Notes: generated from the letters alone by a model not told the origin. A stretch of 24,554 nt of DNA from Candidatus Altimarinota bacterium (GCA_905478675.1 CAJQJI010000113.1:1-24554); one strand, 5' to 3'. Shown: positions 7,553-15,672, counted from the stretch's first letter. A program made the numbers and translations.

Positions 7553-8884
7553 TTAAACCACAAATTTATCGACCAGTTTTTCGGCTAAACCTGTGTACGT
7601 ACCCGGAGTTAAAGTGCGTAGTTTGCTTTTCTCTTCTTCGGGTAAATCTGATTGTTCTACAAATTCATAGACTTGCTCTAGATTGAGCGCTTGGCCGCGT
7701 GAGAAGGCCTTTAATTGTTCATAGGCATCATGGTGCCCATAAGCTCGTAAAACGGTTTGTACGGCTTCGGTTAAGACTTCAGGGGCTTTCTCTAAGTCGG
7801 CTGCTAAGCGCTCTTCTTTTAGCTCTAATTTGCCTAAACCTTTCTGTAGTGATTTAAGCGCTAGGTAAAAGTGACCAAACACAATCCCAAAATTGCGTTG
7901 CAGGGTTGAGTCGGTTAAGTCTCGTTGCCATCGAGAAACTGGCAGTTCGTCGCTTAAAGTGCGACCAAGGCCACGAGCTAATTTGAAGTTTCCTTCTGCG
8001 TTTTCAAAATCAATGGGGTTTACTTTATGGGGCATGGTAGAGGATCCAACTTCTCCGGCGATCGTTTTTTGACCAAAATAACCTAAAGAAATGTAGCCCC
8101 AAACATCACGACAAAGATCGATTAAAACATTACTTAACCGCCCCATTTCGTTTAACAATAGGGCTTGTTGGTCATGCGGTTCAATCTGCGTTGTGAGCGC
8201 GTTCCAGGTTAAACCGAGCTTGTCGGTGACAAAATCATGACTGAATTGAATCCAGTCAATATCGGCTTTAGCGGCTACATGAGCCGAATAAGTTCCGGTT
8301 GCACCATTAATTTTCCCCGTTAGGGGTACGCCTTCAAGGCTTTGGCTGATGGTTTGGGCTCGATCCCAAAAGACGGCCCACTCTTTCCCCATGGTCGAAG
8401 GCGTCGCGGTTTGACCGTGGGTGCGGCAAAGCATTGGTACGGCTTTCCAATCTTGTGATTTTTGTTTCAGATCTTCGAGTAAATTATCGACCACACATAA
8501 GACCGCTTCGCGCCCATGGCTCAGCATTAAGCCGTAGGCCAAATTATTAATATCCTCACTGGTACAAGCGAAATGAATCCAGCTCCAATGACTTTGGGGC
8601 ACGAGTTCTCGAATGAAATATTCAACGGCTTTTACATCATGATTGGTCGTGGCTTCAAACACTTTTATGGCCGCGTATTCTTCGGCTGTAAAATTTTCAC
8701 ATAAAGTTTCGAGTCCAATTTTGACATCATCCGGTAGTTTTGGGGCAATGCCTTGCTCACATAACGTTAGGAGCCATTGGATTTCTACAATGGTTCGAAA
8801 CTTCATAAGTCCAAATTCAGAAAAGATAGAATTTAAAACTTCGACTCGGGCAGCGTAGCGATCATCAAGTGGAGAAAGGGCCAT
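7553..8884 (-). CDS. purB: Adenylosuccinate lyase
   Basis: Cleaves SAICAR to AICAR and adenylosuccinate to AMP, releasing fumarate in both cases (purine synthesis). Its 443 residues fall in the fumarase/aspartase superfamily range. Visible motifs are TSEDINN (108-114), the catalytic His156 in RTHGQTATP, and the signature loop GSSTMPHKVNP (280-290) holding the catalytic Ser281/282. The N-terminus LSPLDDRYA is typical of the E. coli-like PurB branch. It is first in the purB-folK-folE operon, linking purine and folate synthesis through one-carbon units. The ATG is preceded by CACAAAAA, with no Shine-Dalgarno motif. Confidence 0.97.
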   Translation of the reverse strand: MALSPLDDRYAARVEVLNSIFSEFGLMKFRTIVEIQWLLTLCEQGIAPKLPDDVKIGLETLCENFTAEEYAAIKVFEATTNHDVKAVEYFIRELVPQSHWSWIHFACTSEDINNLAYGLMLSHGREAVLCVVDNLLEDLKQKSQDWKAVPMLCRTHGQTATPSTMGKEWAVFWDRAQTISQSLEGVPLTGKINGATGTYSAHVAAKADIDWIQFSHDFVTDKLGLTWNALTTQIEPHDQQALLLNEMGRLSNVLIDLCRDVWGYISLGYFGQKTIAGEVGSSTMPHKVNPIDFENAEGNFKLARGLGRTLSDELPVSRWQRDLTDSTLQRNFGIVFGHFYLALKSLQKGLGKLELKEERLAADLEKAPEVLTEAVQTVLRAYGHHDAYEQLKAFSRGQALNLEQVYEFVEQSDLPEEEKSKLRTLTPGTYTGLAEKLVDKFVV

Positions 8885-9051
8885 TTTTTGTGAGGTTTAA
8901 TGTGCCTTGACCCTATTTAGATCCATAAAATTATCAACTTTTGGTGGCTTTCTTTTGAGAGGGCTTCTTGTTCTAATTGTAATTAAATGAAATGAATTGA
9001 TATTTATGTCAAAATGTTTTATAATATTATAATGATTTTATTAAATAGGGT
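8885..9051. other. Divergent intergenic region purB / prsW-like gene
   Basis: AT-rich. The plus-strand promoter is clear (listed separately). For purB a GATAAT hexamer is present on the minus strand, but no convincing -35 is visible. Confidence 0.5.
8997..9025 (+). promoter_or_regulatory. Promoter of the PrsW-like gene
   Basis: -35 TTGATA (8997-9002), 17-nt spacer, perfect -10 TATAAT (9020-9025). A second TATAAT lies at 9028-9033. The predicted leader is about 20 nt. Confidence 0.75.
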
Positions 9052-10167
9052 ATGAATTTTCTAGATAACTTAGGGCAACAGTGGTTGTTTATAGGCGCGT
9101 TGTCTTTGTTCCCTATTTTGGTGTGGTTGTTTTTTTTGCGGAAGAACTTGCCGGCAGAGCGTCGATATTTATGGCTTACTTTTGTGGCAGGGATGTGCTC
9201 GGTGTTGCCCATTAAGCTTTATGAAAAATATTGGGATCAAGGCGTTATGTATTTGGAGCATACAAATCTGTTTGTCTATTTTGGTGATTTACTGGTTCTT
9301 AATAATGCGAGTTCGTTACTGGCTTATATAGTGGCGACGGTGACGGTTGTTTTTGGCATCTTTGTTTTCATTGCCTTAATGATGATGGCGCTTGAAACCC
9401 TGACGGGTGATAATAGCTGGAGGGTCTTTCGGCGAAAGTTAAAGAAAATCTTAGAGACGCCATTTTTCTTTATATCGGTAGGAGTTTTATGTGGTTTAGT
9501 GGCTTTTGCGGGTATATTGTCGCTGCATGAAAAGGTGTGGTTGTTTATGATTGTGGGTATGTTAGAAGAGTTTTCAAAGCATCTTGTTTTACGATTTTCG
9601 GACGAAGAAAAAATACACTCTGTTGGGGAGGCGATTCAGTTTTCTATTGTGGTTGCACTTGGTTTTGCGTTTGTTGAGAATCTGCAATATTTTTCAAATA
9701 TTAGCCAAATGAGTCTGTTCTCTTGGCCAGAATTTATGATGCTCGTAGGACTTCGTTCTCTGGTTTCGGTGGGGGCGCATGTAAGTTTCTCGGCTATTTT
9801 AGGGTACTTCTATGGGGTGGCTAAATTTGCTAATACTATTTATCAGCAAGAAGTTTTAGAAGATCGACATCCACTCATTGAGAAAATTCACCAGGTCCTC
9901 CACCTGAAGGGGGCCGTTTTATTCCATGAACAAAAAATGATGGAAGGGGTTATGCTCGCGATGATTTTACACGGTATTTATAATTCACTGCTGGAATTTG
10001 GGTATGTTAGTTTTGCTCTCCCGATGGTGGGCATGATGCTTTTCTTGGTAGTAAGTCTATTACACTACAAAAAATTATTACAAAAAAACGGCGTGTTGGT
10101 AAAACGCCGTTTTAATAATGAGTCTTTGTTGTCGCCTCCAGTTATACAACCTTCGCCGCTTGTTTAG
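9052..10167 (+). CDS. PrsW-like intramembrane metalloprotease
   Basis: Polytopic membrane protein of 371 residues with about eight hydrophobic segments. It carries the PrsW pattern: EE-x2-K at 172-176 (LEEFSKH), FVEN-x2-Y at 208-213, an Arg followed by a membrane helix with H243 (RSLVSVGAHVSFSAILGYFYG), and a late H307-G-x-YN. In Bacillus, PrsW cleaves an anti-sigma factor; other members have unknown substrates, so only the protease family is claimed. The last 26 bases overlap the 3' end of the convergent sigma4/HARE gene, and its 3' coding part contains that gene's terminator. Two promoter-like -10 hexamers precede it. Confidence 0.85.
   Translation: MNFLDNLGQQWLFIGALSLFPILVWLFFLRKNLPAERRYLWLTFVAGMCSVLPIKLYEKYWDQGVMYLEHTNLFVYFGDLLVLNNASSLLAYIVATVTVVFGIFVFIALMMMALETLTGDNSWRVFRRKLKKILETPFFFISVGVLCGLVAFAGILSLHEKVWLFMIVGMLEEFSKHLVLRFSDEEKIHSVGEAIQFSIVVALGFAFVENLQYFSNISQMSLFSWPEFMMLVGLRSLVSVGAHVSFSAILGYFYGVAKFANTIYQQEVLEDRHPLIEKIHQVLHLKGAVLFHEQKMMEGVMLAMILHGIYNSLLEFGYVSFALPMVGMMLFLVVSLLHYKKLLQKNGVLVKRRFNNESLLSPPVIQPSPLV
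10085..10113 (-). terminator. Terminator of the sigma4/HARE gene, inside the PrsW-like coding region
   Basis: Perfect 10-bp inverted repeat AAAACGGCGT (10085-10094) / ACGCCGTTTT (10104-10113) with a 9-nt loop. Read on the minus strand it is followed by a T tract (TTTTTTT in all), 29 nt past that gene's stop. On the plus strand the U tract is shorter, and the hairpin lies within codons. Confidence 0.8.
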
Positions 10168-11239
10168 CTTGGGCTTTCTTGTGTCGTCGTCGGTTGTCTA
10201 ATTCGCCAGCGTATTCGTATACGGCTCGCCCGACTCGTCGGAAGAAAGGATATTTCTGAAGGTTGAGCGAAATTGTGCCCACTCGAATATCTCGTTTTTT
10301 AAGCACGGCATTAATAATTTCTTGTCGTTTCATTGGTTCTCCATTTTCTTCTAGTACTTGTTTGATTAAATCACAAACGGTCCCAGAAGGTAGTCCCCAT
10401 TCTGAAAGTGCGTAAACCCCTCGGCCTACTAGTACAAATTCATCATGCCGAATCAGCTCATTATGGATCGCTTGATGTGTTACCATTTTTTTGGCTTCAA
10501 AATCACTGAGCACGTGGTTTACAATTTCAGTGAAGTGCAACGGTTTTCCTGTGTTTTTAAACACAATTGTAATTTTATCTTTAATAGATCGAGGATTAAT
10601 GTGTCGCCAGGTCGTCAGCCCCCATTGATCATCAACTCGTTTAAAGCTCCAATCAACAAAAAGCACTGAGTTTACCATTTCTTGAGGGTATTTGCCTTCT
10701 AACTTTTCGGTAATATCTTCAACGCTCATTACGTCTGCGTTTTTACGCATGATTTTTTGAATCCCCTTGATAAGGGCTTTTACGTCCATGAGTGATAGTT
10801 CAGAGGTTCTCCAGAAAGGGCGGTAGAACTGATTTTTTTCTTGTTTTGTCATGCGGTCAGAAACGCGCATAGCCAACTTAATAGCGTTTGTATCAAGTGT
10901 TTTGGCGTTTGCCATGTTTTTGAGCATTTCAGAAACTAATTGATCTTCGGCCATAACTCGACCGTGGTCACATAAAATTTCATAGGCTAAATTATGAATC
11001 TGTCGCATAGACGGATCCATTGAAATTCGCGCTAATTTTTTAATAGCAACGGCTTCAATCTGACGCACTCTTTCGCGAGTGATAGAATAGCTTTTCCCGA
11101 TTTTGTCTAAGGTTTCTTTTTTGCTTCCTCCTAATGAAAAACGACGTTCTACTACATCCCGTTCTTTTGGACTTAAAAGATCAAGAAGCCGAGACATAAG
11201 CTCGGAAAAGTTAACATCAACGATTTGTTTTTGCGTCAT
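10142..11239 (-). CDS. Sigma-70 region 4 / HARE-type winged-helix transcription factor
   Basis: 365 residues. Residues 22-72 match sigma-70 region 4 (SPKERDVVERRFSLGG then TLDKIGKSYSITRERVRQIEAVAIKKLAR), the helix-turn-helix that reads the -35 element and contacts the RNA polymerase beta flap. Region 2, needed for -10 recognition and melting, is absent, so it is not a complete sigma factor. Residues about 230-283 resemble a HARE-HTH/RpoE-delta winged helix (PLHFTEIVNHVL... then VLVGRGVYALSEWG). A second similar unit follows at 284-343 (LIKQVLEENGEPMKRQEI... FRRVGRAVYEY). A basic tail ends the protein. It may act as an RNA polymerase-associated regulator; that function is inferred. It has its own promoter with a short leader. 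Confidence 0.85.
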   Translation of the reverse strand: MTQKQIVDVNFSELMSRLLDLLSPKERDVVERRFSLGGSKKETLDKIGKSYSITRERVRQIEAVAIKKLARISMDPSMRQIHNLAYEILCDHGRVMAEDQLVSEMLKNMANAKTLDTNAIKLAMRVSDRMTKQEKNQFYRPFWRTSELSLMDVKALIKGIQKIMRKNADVMSVEDITEKLEGKYPQEMVNSVLFVDWSFKRVDDQWGLTTWRHINPRSIKDKITIVFKNTGKPLHFTEIVNHVLSDFEAKKMVTHQAIHNELIRHDEFVLVGRGVYALSEWGLPSGTVCDLIKQVLEENGEPMKRQEIINAVLKKRDIRVGTISLNLQKYPFFRRVGRAVYEYAGELDNRRRHKKAQAKQAAKVV

Positions 11240-11254
11240 CTAAGGGCTCTAAAT

Positions 11255-11284
11255 AATATAAAACACAACTAACTTACTAGTCAA
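11255..11284 (-). promoter_or_regulatory. Promoter of the sigma4/HARE gene
   Basis: On the minus strand: -35 TTGACT (11279-11284), 18-nt spacer, -10 TATATT (11255-11260). The ATG follows 15 nt after the -10, leaving a leader of about 8 nt. Confidence 0.65.
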
Positions 11285-11319
11285 AAATTTAAGGATTTGT
11301 ACAAAGTTTGTCAAACTTT

Positions 11320-12015
11320 TTATAACAGATCAGCAAATGCTTCCGCGAGTGGACAAGCCTGTTTGTCGAACCTGATTTTACCGCTCTGCAAGCGTATAAC
11401 CCGTGGGTTTAACTTTTGAACCATAACGGGGTCATGGGTCGCAAAAAGGAGGGTTAAATTTGTTTTCTGATTCAAGTAGAGCAGTAGCTCTGCAATCTCT
11501 CTAGAATTCTTCGGGTCCAAGTTTCCAGTCGCTTCATCGGCAATGAGCATTTTAGGATTATGAGCCAAGGCTCTGGCAATAGACACTCGTTGTCTTTCCC
11601 CGCCAGACAGCTCCCGAGGAAAACGATCTTTTTTGCTTTCTAGACCCACAAGCTTTAGCAATTCAGGCACACGGGCGCGCACTTGATCGGCTTTACCGCA
11701 AATTTCTAAGGCAAACGCAATGTTTTCAAAGACAGTTTTTTGTGGCAACAATCGAAAGTCTTGAAAGATAATTCCAATTTGTCGACGGTACTGTTGGACA
11801 CTGGTAAAAGAGAGGTCGCCTAGTGAGATTTCATCGAGTAAAATTTCACCTGTGGTTGGTTTTTTTTCTCCAATCAACAAACTAAATAAGGATGACTTCC
11901 CCGCCCCAGAGGCTCCAAGAACGGCGACGATTTCTCCGGGTTTAACACTGAAATCAAGTTCAGAAAGAACCTTTGATTCCCCTATTTTTAGCCCAACGTT
12001 TTTAAAAGTAAGCAT
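11320..12015 (-). CDS. FtsE-like ABC transporter ATP-binding protein
   Basis: ABC ATPase subunit of 231 residues, the length of FtsE/LolD/MacB-type ATPases. Walker A is GASGAGKS (34-41), the Q-loop is IIFQDFRLLPQKTVFENI, the signature is LSGGERQRVSIARAL (136-150), Walker B is MLIADEATGNLDP (156-168), and the H-loop is FATHD. FtsE from divisome complexes has the closely similar LADEPTGNLDP; here Ala replaces Pro. FtsE normally pairs with the membrane protein FtsX to control cell-wall hydrolases, but no ftsX is adjacent, so the partner must be encoded elsewhere or the protein serves another exporter. The sigma4/HARE gene lies 80 bp downstream behind its own promoter. Confidence 0.85.
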   Translation of the reverse strand: MLTFKNVGLKIGESKVLSELDFSVKPGEIVAVLGASGAGKSSLFSLLIGEKKPTTGEILLDEISLGDLSFTSVQQYRRQIGIIFQDFRLLPQKTVFENIAFALEICGKADQVRARVPELLKLVGLESKKDRFPRELSGGERQRVSIARALAHNPKMLIADEATGNLDPKNSREIAELLLYLNQKTNLTLLFATHDPVMVQKLNPRVIRLQSGKIRFDKQACPLAEAFADLL

Positions 12016-12024
12016 CTACTTTTT

Positions 12025-12052
12025 ATTATGATTAAATTTGAGAGGGCGGCAA
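12025..12052 (-). promoter_or_regulatory. Promoter of the FtsE-like gene
   Basis: On the minus strand: -35 TTGCCG (12047-12052), 16-nt spacer, -10 CATAAT (12025-12030). The ATG begins 9 nt after the -10, so the mRNA would be nearly leaderless. Confidence 0.5.
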
Positions 12053-12092
12053 TTGATTTGCGAATTTGAAATGGCTTCCTAAAGTAAAATTA

Positions 12093-12575
12093 ATGAAATT
12101 TTTACAGTATACAGTTTTGGCGATTTGGGGTGTTTTTGCCATGAATCTTACGGTTTCGGCGCAGCAAATTCCGACTATGGATTTTTTCCATGGGCAAGAG
12201 TGTCCTCATTGTCAAAACCAGCGGAAATGGTTGCCAACGCTGCGTGCCGCTTATCCAGATATTGTGATTAATGAGTATGAAGTTTGGCACGATACAGAAA
12301 ATCAGGCTTTATGGGCGGCTCGTTTAGCTGAGATTGGTGAAACGCCATCGGGCGTGCCTTCAAATGTAATTGGTGATACGTTGGTAACTGGCTTTTCTCC
12401 TGAACGAATTTTAGCGGCAATGGAGGCTACTTACGGGCCACCAGCGGTTGATGTGGCTACGATTGAAGCAACTGAGGCTGAAGAATCAAAAGGTTTAGAT
12501 CTGATTCTGATTTTAATTGTTTTAGGCGGCATTGGTTTAGCAGGCGGAATCGCTTTTCTGGGGAAAAAATCTTAA
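12093..12575 (+). CDS. Exported, membrane-anchored thioredoxin/glutaredoxin-like protein
   Basis: 160 residues. I choose the ATG at 12093 over an in-frame TTG at 12066 because it gives a clean signal peptide (MKFLQYTVLAIWGVFAMN, possible cleavage after VSA). The redox domain follows, with C37-P-H-C40 (FFHGQECPHC) and a cis-Pro loop (SGVPSNVIGD). A C-terminal hydrophobic helix (LILILIVLGGIGLAGGIAFL) ends in KKS, placing the domain outside the membrane. It lies 10 nt before a CcdA-like membrane protein with two intramembrane cysteines, so the pair probably forms an electron relay that reduces or oxidises extracytoplasmic thiols. The substrate is unknown. Confidence 0.85.
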   Translation: MKFLQYTVLAIWGVFAMNLTVSAQQIPTMDFFHGQECPHCQNQRKWLPTLRAAYPDIVINEYEVWHDTENQALWAARLAEIGETPSGVPSNVIGDTLVTGFSPERILAAMEATYGPPAVDVATIEATEAEESKGLDLILILIVLGGIGLAGGIAFLGKKS

Positions 12576-12585
12576 ATTTATTTTT

Positions 12586-13410
12586 ATGAAATTTTTGTAC
12601 GCGTTAGTCTTTGGTTTTTTATGGCCGGCTTTGGCGAACGCACAGGCGGCGTCTTCTGATGCTTGGTGGGCTGATTTCCTGAATTACTCTTGGCCGTTGA
12701 TGAGTTTTGTTCTGGGGTTAGTGGATGGGTTTAACCCGTGTGCGATGTGGACACTGTTTATTCTGCTTGGTTTTTTATTAACCATGGAGGACACGCGTAA
12801 GCGTTGGCTTATTGGTGGGGTGTTTATTGGAAGCTCTGGGGTGATCTATTTAGCGGCTCTGTTTACGTACTTAATTGGTTTTCAAGCGATGACGACGATT
12901 ATTGCCACCAAGGCGATGACTTATGTCTTCGCTTTGATTGGGATTATGTCTATTGTGGCTGGAGCTTGGGCGGTTTATACGTACCGAGAAAAAGGCATTG
13001 AATGTGATGTGCGAGATGCAGAGAGTAAGAAGAAGTTTCACCAAAAACTAGGGGCTATTTTAGAAAAAGAACAAATTTGGTTGGTGCTTGGTGGCATGGT
13101 GCTGTTGGCTTTTTCCGTCAACGCGTTTGAATTGCTTTGTTCTTTTGCGATTCCAACCGTGTTTACCTCTACTCTCATTTCGCTTGAGTTGGGCTGGTGG
13201 CAAAAAATAAGTGCCTTATTGATTTATGATTTTGCCTATATTTTAGATGATTTAGTTGTGTTTACGATTGCGATTAAAACGTTATCACTCAAGGTGTTTA
13301 GTCCGAAGGTTACGCAAATGGCTAATTTATTTGGGGGTATTATTCTTATCATTATTGGACTGCTTTTGTTTTTTGACCCAGAAAGACTGACTTCTCTAAT
13401 AAATTATTAA
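12586..13410 (+). CDS. CcdA/DsbD-type membrane thiol-redox protein
   Basis: 274 residues, with an N-terminal signal-like segment ending ANAQA and about six transmembrane helices. The two cysteines typical of CcdA and the DsbD membrane core are present: C52 in DGFNPCAMWTL and C185 in AFELLCSFAIPTVF. In that family they shuttle electrons from cytoplasmic thioredoxin to an outer-face partner. The hydrophilic loop (about 133-162) is long and holds an extra C140. The preceding exported CPHC protein, 10 nt upstream, is the natural partner. Family placement is from motif and topology; the direction of electron flow is not shown. Confidence 0.85.
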   Translation: MKFLYALVFGFLWPALANAQAASSDAWWADFLNYSWPLMSFVLGLVDGFNPCAMWTLFILLGFLLTMEDTRKRWLIGGVFIGSSGVIYLAALFTYLIGFQAMTTIIATKAMTYVFALIGIMSIVAGAWAVYTYREKGIECDVRDAESKKKFHQKLGAILEKEQIWLVLGGMVLLAFSVNAFELLCSFAIPTVFTSTLISLELGWWQKISALLIYDFAYILDDLVVFTIAIKTLSLKVFSPKVTQMANLFGGIILIIIGLLLFFDPERLTSLINY

Positions 13411-13503
13411 GGGCTTGGTTTATCTAAAGCCTGCAACGATGTTTAAAAGTCTAGCCAGACTGACTAGCCTCTCTTTTTATTTATGAGTATTATCTATTAG
13501 AAT
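13411..13503 (+). promoter_or_regulatory. Intergenic region before the Fur-family gene
   Basis: Contains a small 5-bp hairpin AGTCT-agcc-AGACT and a T-rich stretch that could be a weak terminator. A -10-like TATTAT (13488-13493) lies 10 nt before the ATG. No convincing -35 is visible, and no clear Fur box can be called despite AT-richness. Confidence 0.3.
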
Positions 13504-13917
13504 ATGAATCAAAATTTAGCTCCAGTAGAAGCCGCTTTTTCTGCCCGCCGTTGGCGTGTAACGCTTGGGGTGCGTGAAGTGCTTCGTATTTTGGAGACGC
13601 ATGATCATTTTTTGTCGGCGCATGAAATTGAAAAAATTTTAGATCATTCTTTAGATGTAACCACGATTTATCGAGTCCTTGAAAAGTTGCAGGAAGTCCG
13701 GTTTGTGCATGAGTTTCAGGGTAAATGGCGTTTGTGTTCTGATTGCCATAATCAAACGGAGTCACACCATTTTTTAATTTGTGAAAATTGCGGTAGTGCC
13801 GAAGAAATCTTTTTGGATTACCATGAAGCTATTTCAGATCAACTGGCTCGTGAAAAACAGTTTTTACTCAAAAAGGTGCATTTAGGGTTTTTGGGAACGT
13901 GTCGTAATTGTCGTTAA
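13504..13917 (+). CDS. Fur-family metal-dependent transcriptional regulator
   Basis: 137 residues, normal for Fur/Zur/PerR. The N-terminal winged helix spans about 15-75, with the recognition helix in VTTIYRVLEKL. The C-terminal dimerisation domain carries H88-H89 (ESHHFLIC), C93-x2-C96 (CENC) and C133-x2-C136 (CRNC), the two CxxC pairs of the structural zinc site. An additional CxxC, C78-S-D-C81, sits just after the wing; it is unusual and might bind another metal. Which metal or peroxide signal it senses cannot be told from sequence. It lies downstream of the thiol-redox pair and could be linked to redox control, but it has its own upstream region. Confidence 0.92.
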   Translation: MNQNLAPVEAAFSARRWRVTLGVREVLRILETHDHFLSAHEIEKILDHSLDVTTIYRVLEKLQEVRFVHEFQGKWRLCSDCHNQTESHHFLICENCGSAEEIFLDYHEAISDQLAREKQFLLKKVHLGFLGTCRNCR

Positions 13918-13942
13918 ATTAAAGGCGAGGTTTTTCCACTCA

Positions 13943-13970
13943 TTGACTTTTCTCAAGCCTTTGGTAGACT
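13943..13970 (+). promoter_or_regulatory. Promoter of rny
   Basis: -35 TTGACT (13943-13948), 16-nt spacer, -10 TAGACT (13965-13970). The predicted leader is about 150 nt. Confidence 0.5.
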
Positions 13971-13996
13971 GGTTTTGAGATGATTTTAATTCGTCA

Positions 13997-14075
13997 GTTT
14001 ATAGATTTTTTAACCCGCTTAATTGCTCGCTTTTGCGATGTAGTAGGCGTTTTTGTGACTAAAAAATCTATAAAC
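13997..14075 (+). repeat. Perfect 16-bp inverted repeat in the rny leader
   Basis: GTTTATAGATTTTTTA (13997-14012) is exactly reverse-complementary to 14060-14075. The arms are separated by 47 nt, which contain a small TCGC-TTTT-GCGA hairpin. In RNA the arms would form a long A-U stem in the 5' leader of RNase Y. No target-site duplication was seen around it. Confidence 0.85.
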
Positions 14076-14130
14076 AAAATCACACCAGGCGAAGTTAGAA
14101 GCATGTCATTCATTAATCCTATTTTAAGCT

Positions 14131-15672
14131 ATGGACATTTTGTATATTATTTTGGCCTTGGGGGGCGTAGCCCTGGGCTCAGTGGTCTCGTACCTGTTTG
14201 TACGACCACGAGCCAAATTGCTCGAAGAAACCGCTAAGGGTGAAGCCGAGCGTATTCGAAAGAATGCAGAAACTGAAGCAGATCGAATTTTAACTGACGG
14301 ACGAAGTTATGCTGATCAGCTTAAGGAAAGTGCGAAACGAGAAGAAAATCAAATGCGAGAGCGTTTGCAGCGTTTGCAAGAACAAGCGGATGAACGTTTG
14401 CTTCGAAAAGAAGAACAACTTGAAGCGAAAGCGGAGAAAGCCGAAAAAGCACGAGAAGAGTATCAACAGTCTGTGAAAGACTTAGATGTGAAAAAAGAAG
14501 AGTTACAGTCTCGATTAGACGCACAAAATCAAGAGCTTGAGAAAATTGCTCAATTAAAAAAAGAAGAAGCTAAAGCGCTTCTTTTGGCTCGAATTGAAGA
14601 GCAGTGTGAAGTGGAGTTAGCAGACTCTATGCGTCGTAAAGTAGAGGCGATTGAGAAAGCGGCGGATGAAGAAGGTTCAAATATTATTGTGCAGTCTATT
14701 CAACGGTTTGCCTCTAACGTAACTTCAGAGTCTACAGTAACGGTGGTTAAAATTGATTCAGACGACATTAAAGGGAAAATTATTGGTCGTGAAGGACGCA
14801 ATATTAACGCCTTTGAAATGCTCACTGGCGTTGATGTAATTGTGGATGATACGCCCGGGACGATTACTTTGTCTTCTTACGATACGTTCCGACGTTTTAT
14901 TGCAAAAATTGCTTTAGAAAACTTAGTAAAAGATGGTCGGATTCATCCTTCTAAAATTGAAGAAGCCGTACAGGCGGCTGAAAGTAAAGGGGAAAAACTA
15001 TTGATTGAGATTGGGCAGAAAGCCGCCCTTGAACTAGGGGTGTCTGGTTTACCGGAAGCGATTTTGAAACTGGTTGGAAAACTGCGTTTTCGGTCTTCTT
15101 ACGGGCAAAACGTGTTGCAACACTCGATTGAAGTGGCTTACCTAGCCGAAGGGATCGCGCATTACCTACCAGGCGCGGATGCCGAAATGCTGAAAAAAGC
15201 CGGACTGTTACACGATATTGGGAAAGCGGTATCGCACGAAGTTGAAGGCGGACACGCGGTGATTGGAATGGAAATTCTACAAAAATTTGGCATCGAAGAA
15301 CCCGTGGTAACGGCTATGAAATCTCATCACGAAGATTTTCCTTACGAATCATTAGAAGCTCGTATTTTACAAGCGGCGGATGCTATCTCGGCTTCTCGCC
15401 CAGGTGCGCGTCGTGAAACGATGGAAAAGTATATCAAGCGTTTAAAAGAGTTAGAAGCCATTGCGGGTTCATTCAAAGGCGTAGAAAAAGTGTTTGCGAT
15501 TCAAGCCGGACGTGAAGTTCGTGTGTTTGTTAACTCTGCGGAGGTAACGGATGTTGAGTCTGAGAAACTAGCGCTTGAGATTGCTCAAAAAGTGGAACAA
15601 GGGATGCAGTACCCTGGTCAGGTGAAAGTAATTGTGATTCGAGACGCTCGATTCGAAGGCGTGGCCAGATAA
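14131..15672 (+). CDS. rny: Ribonuclease Y
   Basis: Membrane-anchored endoribonuclease that initiates mRNA decay in many Gram-positive-type bacteria. 513 residues, close to the usual 520. Order of parts: one N-terminal transmembrane helix (about 2-24), a long coiled coil (about 28-180, rich in Glu/Lys/Arg/Ala), a KH domain with GKIIGREGRNI (215-225), then the HD phosphohydrolase domain with H331, HD at 361-362 (LLHDIGKA) and later HHEDFPYE. The start gives the anchor helix immediately. It has its own promoter, a ~150-nt leader with a strong inverted repeat, and a terminator downstream. RNase J is also encoded in this window. Confidence 0.97.
   Translation: MDILYIILALGGVALGSVVSYLFVRPRAKLLEETAKGEAERIRKNAETEADRILTDGRSYADQLKESAKREENQMRERLQRLQEQADERLLRKEEQLEAKAEKAEKAREEYQQSVKDLDVKKEELQSRLDAQNQELEKIAQLKKEEAKALLLARIEEQCEVELADSMRRKVEAIEKAADEEGSNIIVQSIQRFASNVTSESTVTVVKIDSDDIKGKIIGREGRNINAFEMLTGVDVIVDDTPGTITLSSYDTFRRFIAKIALENLVKDGRIHPSKIEEAVQAAESKGEKLLIEIGQKAALELGVSGLPEAILKLVGKLRFRSSYGQNVLQHSIEVAYLAEGIAHYLPGADAEMLKKAGLLHDIGKAVSHEVEGGHAVIGMEILQKFGIEEPVVTAMKSHHEDFPYESLEARILQAADAISASRPGARRETMEKYIKRLKELEAIAGSFKGVEKVFAIQAGREVRVFVNSAEVTDVESEKLALEIAQKVEQGMQYPGQVKVIVIRDARFEGVAR

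Noticed and set aside
8897..8926. Nine-codon ORF upstream of purB as a leader peptide
   Set aside because: No amino-acid run, no terminator, and the nearest -10-like hexamer is too close to its ATG.
12066..12092. TTG start giving a 169-residue thioredoxin-like protein
   Set aside because: The ATG at 12093 gives a typical signal peptide; the extra nine residues would spoil it.
13997..14075. Miniature transposable element with 16-bp terminal repeats
   Set aside because: No target-site duplication and no second copy in the window; a leader stem-loop is simpler.
13980..14237. 85-residue ORF upstream of and overlapping rny
   Set aside because: It is generated by the leader and inverted repeat and then runs out of frame into rny; no domain or sensible composition.
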